From a virus: a DNA stretch of 24,320 bases. The stretch lies in IMG/VR virus record IMGVR_UViG_3300034062_004697, positions 1-24,320 of that record; one strand, written 5' to 3'. The notes below the pieces were generated by a model that was given only the letters and a program-made list of their open reading frames with translations, did no database searches and was not told the origin of the DNA. Within the stretch, counting starts at the first letter, position 1. Every line of letters starts with the position of its first letter. Both the position numbers and the translations under genes were made by a program. Of the stretch, positions 1-9,231 are shown piece by piece.

Positions 1-10
1 TTATTTTAAT

Positions 11-20
11 CTATTTATAA
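11..20 (+). promoter_or_regulatory. Candidate phage late promoter element, copy 1 (CTATTTATAA)
   Basis: The ten-base core CTATTTATAA lies 29 bases before the ATG of the gp25-like gene. The same ten bases occur at 2436-2445 and 11149-11158, each time in a short spacer just before a gene. A similar TATTTATA follows at 39-46. T4-type late promoters have the consensus TATAAATA; this core holds that octamer exactly only on the complementary strand (TATTTATA), so the match to T4 is suggestive and not decisive. Promoter function is inferred from recurrence and position. Confidence 0.4.
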
Positions 21-49
21 GGAAAAACGAGGGTATTATATTTATAGTT

Positions 50-520
50 ATGGCAGATGGAACTACATATGGTATTAATTTTCCTTTTAGAGATTCTAAA
101 AGAGGAGATTATTTACAATTAACAGAGCTTGAAGCTCAACAGATTAAAGCGGATTTAGTTCATTTATTGTTAACAAGAAAAGGTACAAGATATTACTTAC
201 CTGATTTTGGAACAAGACTATATGAATTTTTATTTGAACCTTTTGACGGACTTACGTTTGATGCGATTCAATCTGACATCAGAGAAGCTGTTTCGAGATA
301 CATGCCAAATTTATTATTAAATAATATCTCAATCACACCTGCAGACCCAATGGAAGAGGTTGATATCGCGGAAGGACAAAACATCGTAGGAAGTAGCGAA
401 TCACCAGTATATAGATTTCCAGGTAAAGGGACATCAGAATATACTGCAAAAATTAAAATCGATTACTCAGTAGAATCAAATACGTTTGCTCAGAGTGATT
501 TTGTAATTATCAATATTTAA
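50..520 (+). CDS. Baseplate wedge protein, gp25/W-like (GPW_gp25 family)
   Basis: This 156-residue protein fits the small baseplate proteins T4 gp25 and P2 gpW, which form part of the wedge core around the tail hub and help link it to the sheath. The family hallmark is visible at residues 39-64: a helix, then RKGTRYYLPDFGTRLYEFLF, where the P-(D/E)-F-G-(T/S)-x-L and L-F-E-P elements are those conserved in this family. The length is slightly above the usual 110-140 residues because of an insertion around residues 98-130. The ATG at 50 is the first plausible start and has no clear Shine-Dalgarno sequence. The gene precedes the gp6/J-like gene by five bases, which is the expected partner and order. 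Despite the old name 'gp25 lysozyme', nothing here supports catalytic activity. Confidence 0.9.
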   Translation: MADGTTYGINFPFRDSKRGDYLQLTELEAQQIKADLVHLLLTRKGTRYYLPDFGTRLYEFLFEPFDGLTFDAIQSDIREAVSRYMPNLLLNNISITPADPMEEVDIAEGQNIVGSSESPVYRFPGKGTSEYTAKIKIDYSVESNTFAQSDFVIINI

Positions 521-525
521 TATAG

Positions 526-2364
526 ATGGCGAATCGTAAAATATCATATACAACCAGAGATTATCAGGGAATAAGAACTGAGTTACTTAACTATTGCAAA
601 ACATACTATCCTGAATTAATTCAAGATTTTAATGATGCTTCGGTATTCTCAGTATTCTTAGATTTAAACGCAGCCGTTGCCGATAACCTACATTATCATA
701 TTGATAGAAGTATTCAAGAAACGGTACTTCAATACGCACAACAAAGGTCTTCAATATATAACATTGCAAGAACCTACGGTTTAAAATTGCCAGGTCAAAG
801 ACCTTCAGTTGCTCTTGTTGACTTCTCAATCACAGTTCCTGCGTTCGGTGATAAAGAAGATGAAAGATACTTAGGAACTCTAACAAGAGGGTCTCAAGTA
901 ACAGGGGCGGGTATTGTATTTGAGAATATCTATGATATTGATTTTACATCACCATATAATGCTCAAGGGTTTCCGAACAGATTAAAGATTCCAAATTTCA
1001 ACTCCAACAACGTATTAATTAACTATACTATCACCAAAAGAGAGTTAGTTGTTAATGGTATAACTAAAGTATTCAAAAAAGTAGTTAGTCCAAATGACGT
1101 TAGACCATTCTTTGAATTATTCTTACCTGAAAAAAATGTATTAGGTATTACAAGTGTATTACTTAAGAGTGGTACCGAGTATAGTAATATACCAACAAGT
1201 GCTGAGTTTATCGGAGCATCTAATAGATGGTACGAGGTAGACGCATTAGCCGAAGATAGAGTTTTTGTTGAAGACCCTACAAAAGTATCTGACCAACCTG
1301 GTATTAAAGTAGGAAGATACATTCAAACACAAAACAGATTTATTAGCGAATACACACCTGAAGGATTTAAGAAAATGACTTTCGGTGGTGGTACCAATAC
1401 CGCTCAAGATGCTTTAGACCAATTTACAACAGTAGGGACAACATTAGATTTACAAAGATATACAAACAACTTCTCTTTAGGTTCGGCATTAGTTCCAAAC
1501 TCAACACTATTCATACAATATAGAGTTGGTGGGGGATTGGCATCAAACTTAGGAACGAATGTTATTAATCAAATAGGCACTGTTTCATTCTACGTTAATG
1601 GTCCTTCAGAGTTAACAAACTCTTCAGTAGTTAACTCGTTAAGATGTACTAACGTAACCGCGGCAATTGGTGGAGCAGGACTTCCATCATTAGAAGAAAT
1701 AAGAAACTATGTATCGTTTAACTTCTCCGCTCAAAAAAGAGCAGTGACAGTCCAAGATTATGAGGCTCTTATTAGAAACATGCCAGCGGAATTCGGAGCA
1801 CCTGCCAAAGTTTCAATTACAGAAAATAACAACAAAATATTAATTCAATTACTATCATACGATACTTCAGGTAAATTAACCAATATTGTTTCTGATACTT
1901 TAAGACAGAATGTGGCAACTTATCTATCAAACTATCGAATGATAAATGACTACATTTCTATCTTAACCGCTGAAGTTATTGACCTTAGTGTTGATGTTCA
2001 GATTGTATTAGATGCTGCTCAGAATTCAGGACAAGTTATTGCTGATGTGGTTGACAAAATATCAGCGTATTTTAATCCTCAAGTAAGACAGTTAGGGCAA
2101 AACGTATACCTATCTGAACTTAGAAGTATTGTTCAAAATCAAAATGGTGTAATCACTGTTGCAGGAATGAATGTTTACAATAAAGTTGGGGGGCAATATT
2201 CTTCGGCTGAAACATCTATGGAGTATTCCGACCCTGAAACTAAAGAAATATTACCTGTGGATGATACGGTGTTTGCTCAACCTTCACAAGTTTACCAAAT
2301 CCGTTATCCAAACAAAGATATTAGAGTTTCGGTTAAAAATTTCCAATCAGTTACCTTCTCTTAA
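526..2364 (+). CDS. Baseplate wedge protein, gp6/J-like (baseplate J family)
   Basis: This 612-residue protein is close in size to T4 gp6 (about 660 residues), the wedge protein that dimerises into the continuous ring of the inner baseplate. The N-terminus (residues 1-95) has the typical pattern: a TTRDYQGIR-type opening, an acidic D-A-S segment, a helix rich in small residues (LDLNAAVADNLHYHIDR), then QQRSSIYNIARTYGL, matching the A-x-x-L-G element of the family. A second family element lies at about residues 385-416, where a helix is followed by RAVTVQDYEALI, the 'R-A-V-T-x-x-D-Y-E' motif of gp6/J proteins. The C-terminal part is alpha/beta with VDVQIVLD-like strands. It follows the gp25-like gene by five bases with no intervening signal, so the two are probably cotranscribed and interact directly. 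Confidence 0.88.
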   Translation: MANRKISYTTRDYQGIRTELLNYCKTYYPELIQDFNDASVFSVFLDLNAAVADNLHYHIDRSIQETVLQYAQQRSSIYNIARTYGLKLPGQRPSVALVDFSITVPAFGDKEDERYLGTLTRGSQVTGAGIVFENIYDIDFTSPYNAQGFPNRLKIPNFNSNNVLINYTITKRELVVNGITKVFKKVVSPNDVRPFFELFLPEKNVLGITSVLLKSGTEYSNIPTSAEFIGASNRWYEVDALAEDRVFVEDPTKVSDQPGIKVGRYIQTQNRFISEYTPEGFKKMTFGGGTNTAQDALDQFTTVGTTLDLQRYTNNFSLGSALVPNSTLFIQYRVGGGLASNLGTNVINQIGTVSFYVNGPSELTNSSVVNSLRCTNVTAAIGGAGLPSLEEIRNYVSFNFSAQKRAVTVQDYEALIRNMPAEFGAPAKVSITENNNKILIQLLSYDTSGKLTNIVSDTLRQNVATYLSNYRMINDYISILTAEVIDLSVDVQIVLDAAQNSGQVIADVVDKISAYFNPQVRQLGQNVYLSELRSIVQNQNGVITVAGMNVYNKVGGQYSSAETSMEYSDPETKEILPVDDTVFAQPSQVYQIRYPNKDIRVSVKNFQSVTFS

Positions 2365-2404
2365 TAGGTTTATTATCGTTACGTTTAGTTTATTATTAAA
2401 AAGA

Positions 2405-2432
2405 GTGTGTTAGTACTTTAAAAATAACACAT
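2405..2432 (+). terminator. Weak hairpin in the 95-base spacer (possible terminator)
   Basis: TGTGTTA (2406-2412) is complementary to TAACACA (2425-2431), with an added G-U pair outside, giving a stem of about eight pairs and a 12-base loop. It sits after the gp6/J-like stop and directly before the CTATTTATAA element. There is no clear T-run after the stem, so termination is uncertain; it may only separate two transcription units. Confidence 0.25.
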
Positions 2433-2451
2433 AAACTATTTATAAATTAAA
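2433..2451 (+). promoter_or_regulatory. Candidate phage late promoter element, copy 2 (AAACTATTTATAAATTAAA)
   Basis: The 19-base string AAACTATTTATAAATTAAA ends nine bases before the ATG at 2460. An identical 19-base string occurs at 11146-11164, ten bases before the ATG at 11174. Such long identity in two otherwise unrelated spacers, both at the same distance from a start, argues for a functional element: a promoter or a shared translation leader. On the + strand it holds TATAAATT, one base off the T4 late consensus TATAAATA. Confidence 0.5.
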
Positions 2452-2459
2452 GGTAATAC

Positions 2460-5400
2460 ATGGGTCAATCATATAGGATAAAAACCGAACTCGGGTCTAA
2501 TAAGACAATCAACGTCCAATTAGACCAAGAGTTTGAATTCTTAGAAATCTTATCGTTAAAAATACAACAAGCGGATATCTACACAAGAAGTTGTGCGGAC
2601 TATGGTGTTATTGTTGGTAGAGTTACCGCCAATAATGGGTTGGGTATACCTAATGCGAGAGTTGCGGTATTCGTCCCAATAACCAATGTTGACGAATCTA
2701 ATCCTTTAATATCAAGTATCTATCCTTATGAATCTCCTTCAGATAAAAATGAAGACGGATATCGATACAATCTTTTACCTTACGAAAAATCATATTCAAA
2801 GCACTCAGCGACAGGTACACTACCAACAAGAGCGGATTCTCTTACGGGGATAACTGCAGTTGAAATATATGACACGTATTACAAGTATACTGCCAAAACA
2901 AACGAAAGTGGGGATTACATGATAATGGGGGTTCCGTTAGGGGACCAAGCGATTGTTATGGATGTTGACTTATCCGATATTGGAGAGTTCTCACTAACAC
3001 CTCAGGATTTAATTAGAATGGGGTTGGCAACCGAAGCACAAGTTGCGGGTTCTAAATTTAGAACTTCAACAGATTTAAATTCATTACCACAAATAGTTAA
3101 TTTAGTTAAGAACGTTGAAGTTTCTCCATTATGGGGTGATGCGTCACTTTGTCAAATTGCAATAAATCGATTAGATTTTGATTTAAGAGATGATGCCAAT
3201 GTTGATATACAACCGACATCGGTGTTTATGGGATGTATGTTTTCTTCACCTGACACTCTAAGAGTAAGGAATAATGGAAGACCAAAAGATAACATGGGTA
3301 ACCTATGCGGTTTAACAACATCACCAGGTCAAATATTAGCGTTAAGACAAACAATACAACAAGATATAGATGGTAACCCTGTTTTAGAACAATATGAGTT
3401 AGAACAATCAGGAAATGTTATTGATGGTTCAGGAACATGGTTAATAGAATTACCAATGAACTTAGATTATTTTATAACTAATGAATTTGGTGAAAAAGTA
3501 TTGTCAAATGACCCAACTGTTGGAGTTCCAACAAAGGCCAAGTACCGTTTTAAGGTCAAATGGACTCAACCAAATGATTTAACTTTACAAACAAGAAGAG
3601 CTTATTATTTAGTTCCAAACGTTAAAGAATACGGATGGACAACATCATCATCAGACCCGTCAACTAGAAGTATTCCAACAACAAATAATTCTAAACAACA
3701 ACAGAGTTCTTATTATTTTGGATTGGCTTGGAGTGGTTATACTGATGGATTTATTGGACAGAAAAAAATAGAGAGACTTAATGAGATTATCGATTGCGAA
3801 GATACATTCTACGAATTTCAATTCAATAAAGTTTATACGGTGTCTTCTTTGATTGACCAATACAAAAGTGGTAGAAATATTATTGGGTCCGCGCCAGGTA
3901 GGTTTATTGGTATTAAAGAAATTGATGACCAAGATTGTGAAGATAGTGTTAACAAATTTCCTGTTAATGACGGGTTTAGAAACTTTGATTTTTTATTTTT
4001 CCTCTTCTCAATTTTAATGACGGTAATACAACCAGTAGCGTTAATCTTATTAACTATTGGGCATATTTTATTATTTTTATATAATTTAGTTTTAGACTTT
4101 TTATGTTGGCTTTCCTATGTTGGTATTAGAGTGAAAAGAGTTTTTTCTTGGTACCCATTTAAAAAATGGAGAAAGTATTGTACTAAAAAAGATTATACAA
4201 TAAGGTTACCAATGATTACTTATCCTGATTGTCAGGCTTGTGATTGTAAACAAACCCTTAAAGATAGTTCAAATAACCAAGCAACTTCAGGTGTAGATGG
4301 TGCAGGTGTTTTATCTTATCTTTCATCTTCAGACCTTTATTACGATGGATTAGCATCTAGTTATTTCTCAGGAGATACAGAAAATGGTGAGGATTGGTCC
4401 ATCATGTTTAGTGAAGCGATAGCAGGACTTGGGTTAACTTCTAATATTGGAGACCCATCAAGATATAAGTTACCTCTTTCACAACAATTAAACATTGGAG
4501 GAGGTAGATTTGTTGCATCATATGATTTACCTATTGGTGAAAGAATTAATATTTTTAATTTAAGAGAAAGTTATTTTTCAAATATTAATAAAATTAAAGT
4601 AACATTCGCAAAAGATTCCAATTTTGGAAAACATCATTATGATAATACCATAACGGTGTTATCGCAGGAGCAATTTGCTGCGGGAGATTTATTAACTTTT
4701 ATTAATATAACTGGAACTACAGATACAAATTATCTTTACAGTGCATCAACTGCCGACGGTATTATTACGGGTATTAGTGGTGAAACTTATAATGGTAGTG
4801 GAGCAACAACAATAGACGTATCTTATGCAACAACACAAGTATCAAATATTGTAACACCTGTTAGATATAACTTACCTTATGGTTCATCTGAAACTAATTA
4901 TAGATTCCCTGCGGATGTTGAGTATTACCAAGTTATTACTGCGATAACAGTATCGGACGCCGCCAAAATATGGAATACAGGTACGACACAATCTTTTGGT
5001 AATATTCTTAACAGTGTTGGTACATACATACCAGCTAAACCAAGTTTTGGAGGATGGTCGGTTGACAATGCCGTAATCAATTTTAATGCTTTTGAATATT
5101 TTGAAGGAGCAAGTTCTCAGTTTATATTAGTTTTACAGAGAGGAGTTGACCCATACTCTCCAAAATATGTTAATGAATATTCGTTAGGTAATTTATTTGG
5201 TACAAGTGAATTTGATTCGAATTGGACTGTAACCGCAGCAACAAGAGTTAACATACCAATACAAAAATTAAATAATAGTAGTATATCGGTACAATCTTAC
5301 AATCAAAATGATATGTATAATCAATCGTATTTCTTTAAACCTGGAACCACAACATCGTCAATTGCGGGACAATCGTTTTCAGGATTTAATACAACAAATA

Positions 5401-7547
5401 CGGCATATTACGGTTCGTTAGATGCAAGTATAAACCCATTACCTGTAGGGGCAACATTAGATGGTGTAGCTCCAAACAACCCTGGTACTTTAGGTTCTGC
5501 GAAAAGGATTACTCGAAGTGGGGTTTCTGCGTCTTCAGATGTTTTGGGATGTAATGCCCCATATCTGAATACCGATAGTTTATTTGTACCAAATGTAGCA
5601 GCAAATGCCACGCCAAGACTTGGGTTGACAATGTATAATAATTATGACTCATTTTTTGGGTATACAAGTAGGTTTGATGGAAACAATCGTTGGTGGAAAA
5701 TGAATTGGGGCGGTATTTTCTATTCTGTTAAAGTTAATACTTCAGGTGTTATAGGAGGGTTCATATCGTGCGTTGATTTATCTACTTTACCTAAAGTAGT
5801 ATCGATATCTTCAAATGGATTTTATAGTCCATTTTCTTCAAGTATTAAATATGATAACAGTGAAGACCTATCTGGTAGTGCGGTTATGAAAGTTAATAAT
5901 AGTGGTCTTGTTTTTGCAAGTAATTATGTTAACGACTTAGGATATTATTATACAACAAAAACTTTTTTTAGTTACAACCCATCAATGTTAATTGATAACG
6001 CTCAATTGAACGTACTAAGGACTGATAGACTACCATCGTCAGACGGATTAGATGGTGGTTCTTGGACATTAAATCCATCATTATTACAACAAAACGTTAA
6101 TTTTAATGTCTACCTAATAAATACAGACTCGGAAGATATTACATCTGATGCGTTTCAAACAGGTGCTCAAACTGTAACTGCAGATTTAGAGGGGTTACCA
6201 AACTCTATTAAAGTTTTGGAAAGTTTCGATTGTGAGGCAATGGTTGGGTTAGAATGTTACGAAGGATTTGGAGATACTTTTGGTATTAACCAATCATGTA
6301 CTACTAAAGATGCTGTTGAAAGTGGGTGTTATATGTTTTTAAGAAGACCAATAACTGACTTAGTTAAAGATTTACGTAATTTTGGAGAATGGGGATTTAG
6401 GTTTAGATTTTTTTACGGATTATGTCGAGGAGTATTATCCCAATCATTTATGAATAATTGGATTAATGGTTCACTATACGCATTCCCAATACAAGTTAAC
6501 ACATATTATAATAATAAAAATAAACCAGAGTACCCTAGTTTCCCTCGAGAAATAGTGTACTTCAATATGGATAGTAATAACTTCTATTATAGAAGTAGTC
6601 CTTGGAATGACACGTCAAATAAATTTGTTGGCAAAAGAGCAACGGACACGGGAAGTGTAAATGCCTCGAATCTTTTATACCCAACAACAATTATTAATTT
6701 AGGGATGAAAGATTATTTTTATTCTGAAATAACCTTTGACCCATCAACAAAAGGATATGTTCTACCAAATATTAATCCAACTAGTTATGGGGACACTTCA
6801 GATTTAATTAATTTATTTGTTATTTCAAGAATTACTGATGATAGTTTTTTAAAACAATTAATCCCTGCAGGTGATAATGGTATAGACCAATTATTTAGCC
6901 GACCACAAAAAAGAATCGATGGTGACTTGGCTCAATTATTATCGATAAATTCTGAAATAGGGAATGTTAATTTTTCACCTGAATTTTATGAAATTTTTCC
7001 TGGGGCAATTAACCCGACAACAATATTAGGAACTCCTAGTGACCCGATTATGGCTGTGTGGTTTTCATCTACAACAGAAGACCTTCAAACCAAAGATTAT
7101 TTAACACCAGGAAGAATTAATTTTAGAGGAACCGACAACGTCGGGTATTACCCATATCCATATGGTATTAAATCGCAATTAGTTCCGTTCTATCAATGGA
7201 GACTAGCGTCGGGTTCATCAACAATATTTGGAAATCAAAATAACACATGGGCAACAAATAGTCAGGATATTATTCAAAGTAAGTATCAATCTTTAGATAG
7301 GTCAACAACAGATACTAAATATTATTTAAATGGAACGTCCGTAGCGAATGATTTAACCGCGAGAGGGTACATATATAGTGTAGATGGGAATGTTGTAAGT
7401 TACCCAACTGTGGGTGGTCGATATACCTCAACACCACAAACTTCAAATAGATTTTTAGTGGGAGCACCATATCAATTCTATTTTGGGGTTGTTAAAGGTG
7501 AATCGGCATTAGATAGGTTTAAAACAAAATACTCATTAGATGAATAA
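2460..7547 (+). CDS. Giant structural protein with carboxypeptidase-regulatory-like domain and internal membrane hairpin; role unknown
   Basis: This 1695-residue protein lies between the J-like and I-like baseplate genes, so a structural role in the tail is likely, but the family is not recognised. The N-terminus (about 48-170) resembles a carboxypeptidase-regulatory or CnaB-like beta-sandwich: GVIVGRVTANNGLGIPNARV, then TNESGDYMIMGVPLGDQ. Residues about 511-556 are almost wholly hydrophobic (FLFFLFSILMTVIQPVALIL and onwards), long enough for two membrane helices, with P525 near the turn. They are followed at once by a strongly basic stretch (557-577, with RVKR and KKWRKYCTKK). A CxxCxC cluster follows at 591-596. 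The remaining 1100 residues look beta-rich, with Cys clusters around 1255-1290. The stop overlaps the next start by eight bases, so the two genes are probably translationally coupled. Roles such as wedge extension, tail-tip component or membrane-inserting protein are inference. Confidence 0.7.
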   Translation: MGQSYRIKTELGSNKTINVQLDQEFEFLEILSLKIQQADIYTRSCADYGVIVGRVTANNGLGIPNARVAVFVPITNVDESNPLISSIYPYESPSDKNEDGYRYNLLPYEKSYSKHSATGTLPTRADSLTGITAVEIYDTYYKYTAKTNESGDYMIMGVPLGDQAIVMDVDLSDIGEFSLTPQDLIRMGLATEAQVAGSKFRTSTDLNSLPQIVNLVKNVEVSPLWGDASLCQIAINRLDFDLRDDANVDIQPTSVFMGCMFSSPDTLRVRNNGRPKDNMGNLCGLTTSPGQILALRQTIQQDIDGNPVLEQYELEQSGNVIDGSGTWLIELPMNLDYFITNEFGEKVLSNDPTVGVPTKAKYRFKVKWTQPNDLTLQTRRAYYLVPNVKEYGWTTSSSDPSTRSIPTTNNSKQQQSSYYFGLAWSGYTDGFIGQKKIERLNEIIDCEDTFYEFQFNKVYTVSSLIDQYKSGRNIIGSAPGRFIGIKEIDDQDCEDSVNKFPVNDGFRNFDFLFFLFSILMTVIQPVALILLTIGHILLFLYNLVLDFLCWLSYVGIRVKRVFSWYPFKKWRKYCTKKDYTIRLPMITYPDCQACDCKQTLKDSSNNQATSGVDGAGVLSYLSSSDLYYDGLASSYFSGDTENGEDWSIMFSEAIAGLGLTSNIGDPSRYKLPLSQQLNIGGGRFVASYDLPIGERINIFNLRESYFSNINKIKVTFAKDSNFGKHHYDNTITVLSQEQFAAGDLLTFINITGTTDTNYLYSASTADGIITGISGETYNGSGATTIDVSYATTQVSNIVTPVRYNLPYGSSETNYRFPADVEYYQVITAITVSDAAKIWNTGTTQSFGNILNSVGTYIPAKPSFGGWSVDNAVINFNAFEYFEGASSQFILVLQRGVDPYSPKYVNEYSLGNLFGTSEFDSNWTVTAATRVNIPIQKLNNSSISVQSYNQNDMYNQSYFFKPGTTTSSIAGQSFSGFNTTNTAYYGSLDASINPLPVGATLDGVAPNNPGTLGSAKRITRSGVSASSDVLGCNAPYLNTDSLFVPNVAANATPRLGLTMYNNYDSFFGYTSRFDGNNRWWKMNWGGIFYSVKVNTSGVIGGFISCVDLSTLPKVVSISSNGFYSPFSSSIKYDNSEDLSGSAVMKVNNSGLVFASNYVNDLGYYYTTKTFFSYNPSMLIDNAQLNVLRTDRLPSSDGLDGGSWTLNPSLLQQNVNFNVYLINTDSEDITSDAFQTGAQTVTADLEGLPNSIKVLESFDCEAMVGLECYEGFGDTFGINQSCTTKDAVESGCYMFLRRPITDLVKDLRNFGEWGFRFRFFYGLCRGVLSQSFMNNWINGSLYAFPIQVNTYYNNKNKPEYPSFPREIVYFNMDSNNFYYRSSPWNDTSNKFVGKRATDTGSVNASNLLYPTTIINLGMKDYFYSEITFDPSTKGYVLPNINPTSYGDTSDLINLFVISRITDDSFLKQLIPAGDNGIDQLFSRPQKRIDGDLAQLLSINSEIGNVNFSPEFYEIFPGAINPTTILGTPSDPIMAVWFSSTTEDLQTKDYLTPGRINFRGTDNVGYYPYPYGIKSQLVPFYQWRLASGSSTIFGNQNNTWATNSQDIIQSKYQSLDRSTTDTKYYLNGTSVANDLTARGYIYSVDGNVVSYPTVGGRYTSTPQTSNRFLVGAPYQFYFGVVKGESALDRFKTKYSLDE

Positions 7548-9231
7548 GTATACAATAGTTCCAAGCGGTTTAAGGTATAAAGGGGCACCATCTGTCAATC
7601 AAAAAATTTCGATAAATCTTGATGAACAAAGTCAGGAAATTACTGAATACGACAGAAGTGCAACGGTTAACCTTGCTCAAGTATATGACGACGAAAGACA
7701 GGCTTGTACTATTTTTAGACCTACTTTTAAAGTTACTTATTTGTACGACAACGCTTATACTGGTACCACAGGTTATATACCATTTAGAGATAATCTTTAT
7801 TACACATCACCCGAGGCTTCTAAACAAAGTGGTATTTGGAAAGGATTTCCACAATACTACGAGTTTGATTTTTATAGACCTGATGTCGGAGACCAACATT
7901 TTCAGTACAAAGCCAAAAGTGCATATACGTACAATTGGACATACTATTTAACCTATCCATCAGATAATAATTATGATAAGGAATTAACATATTATTCAAG
8001 TAACTCTAACGACATTACTTGGAAGGCGAGTGATGGTATTGCGTTTACAATAACAAATACATCACAAAATGGTAATGGGTTAATTTCATTTACTTGTGTT
8101 GCTCCTCACGGATTAACTCCAAACGAATATGTTGAGTTATCATTAACTTATAGAAATTCAAACATCTTCCAAGTGTATTCGTTAGGAACTGGATTATTTG
8201 GTACGGATGTATACACATTTAATGTGTTGAATATTGGATATACGGGTACGACATTTAATAATGGCACCACAGGTACTTTTAAAAGAGTACTTAATCCTGA
8301 TAATTTAACGGAAACAAGGTCAGAATATTATGTTAAACAATATAAAGTTTTAACTAATCTAACTGACTTAGCGGTTACTAAAGTTGGTTTTGAAAAGAAT
8401 GTTTTTGGGGAACAAATGAAGTTAGAGTATAGTTCTATTACTCCAAATAACGTTACAAGAGTTTCTCAGAAATCTAGTAGTAATGCTTACAACTTCACAT
8501 CAAATTATGACATTGATTTGGCGGGATATAGAGACAACCAAATGAGACCATTATCTGAGATTAATCTGACAATCGTAAATAAAGGGTTTTCAGGGTATTT
8601 TAATATGCCTTTTGATGGTATTGGATTAAAACAAGGGTGGGGATTTAATTTATCTAAAGTTGTAAATCCGTGGTGGAGTAATAATAACCAAAAATCAAAC
8701 ACATCAATTCCTGTTTCAGGGTATACTTTAACTAATGGTCAAACCAAAAGTTTCTTCTATAATTTGGATTTGAAAAAGGATGACATTATGGATGGGGACT
8801 TCTGTGAGTGGAACAACTACGAACAAATAGAAAGAACCGTGTCACCATATTATCACAAAATGAAGTTCAACCAAACTGTATTTGCAACAACTACGGTCCC
8901 AACTAACAATGCGCCAGGATATTATTATAAACCACATAACCCAATGACTCTAAGAGTATTCTCCGATTATGTTGAAACAGGAGGAGTAGGGTTCTTAGAC
9001 CAAGTTCCAAATTGGGCATTTTATTCTTCATCAGACGAACAGTTTAGATGGAGAGATTTGTTTAGTTATGGGTTTAAAGATAACACAGGGTTAGGGGTAG
9101 ATTATCCATTTTTTAATACAGCACATTATCCATTTCAAAATGTTGTGTTTAGATTAATACCTGAAGGAATAAACTATAACGAGGTTCAGAGTGACTTCTC
9201 ATTTAAACCGTTAATTGATGAGTGTGAATAA
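7540..9231 (+). CDS. Putative baseplate-associated structural protein, 563 aa, family not recognised
   Basis: The ATG at 7540 overlaps the end of the preceding giant gene by eight bases (ATGAATAA). The product is rich in Tyr, Asn, Thr and aromatic residues and appears mostly beta-stranded, as expected of a phage structural protein. No signal peptide, membrane segment or catalytic motif is seen. The middle part has short sequences such as GYTGTTFNNGTTGTF that look like surface loops. There are only three Cys residues (near the N-terminus, at about 190, and close to the end). Its place between J-like and I-like genes, and its coupling on both sides, suggest that it assembles with the giant protein and the following 273-aa protein, but no family was recognised. 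It could be a wedge protein in the position of T4 gp8 or gp10; this is not supported by any motif. Confidence 0.65.
   Translation: MNKYTIVPSGLRYKGAPSVNQKISINLDEQSQEITEYDRSATVNLAQVYDDERQACTIFRPTFKVTYLYDNAYTGTTGYIPFRDNLYYTSPEASKQSGIWKGFPQYYEFDFYRPDVGDQHFQYKAKSAYTYNWTYYLTYPSDNNYDKELTYYSSNSNDITWKASDGIAFTITNTSQNGNGLISFTCVAPHGLTPNEYVELSLTYRNSNIFQVYSLGTGLFGTDVYTFNVLNIGYTGTTFNNGTTGTFKRVLNPDNLTETRSEYYVKQYKVLTNLTDLAVTKVGFEKNVFGEQMKLEYSSITPNNVTRVSQKSSSNAYNFTSNYDIDLAGYRDNQMRPLSEINLTIVNKGFSGYFNMPFDGIGLKQGWGFNLSKVVNPWWSNNNQKSNTSIPVSGYTLTNGQTKSFFYNLDLKKDDIMDGDFCEWNNYEQIERTVSPYYHKMKFNQTVFATTTVPTNNAPGYYYKPHNPMTLRVFSDYVETGGVGFLDQVPNWAFYSSSDEQFRWRDLFSYGFKDNTGLGVDYPFFNTAHYPFQNVVFRLIPEGINYNEVQSDFSFKPLIDECE

Noticed and set aside
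50-520. Lysozyme activity for the gp25-like protein
   Set aside because: The old family name suggests it, but no catalytic Glu/Asp arrangement can be identified and family members are structural.
2171-2413. An 80-codon + strand frame overlapping the end of the gp6/J-like gene
   Set aside because: It overlaps a well-supported gene in another frame and has low-complexity Leu/Lys content; it is a shadow.
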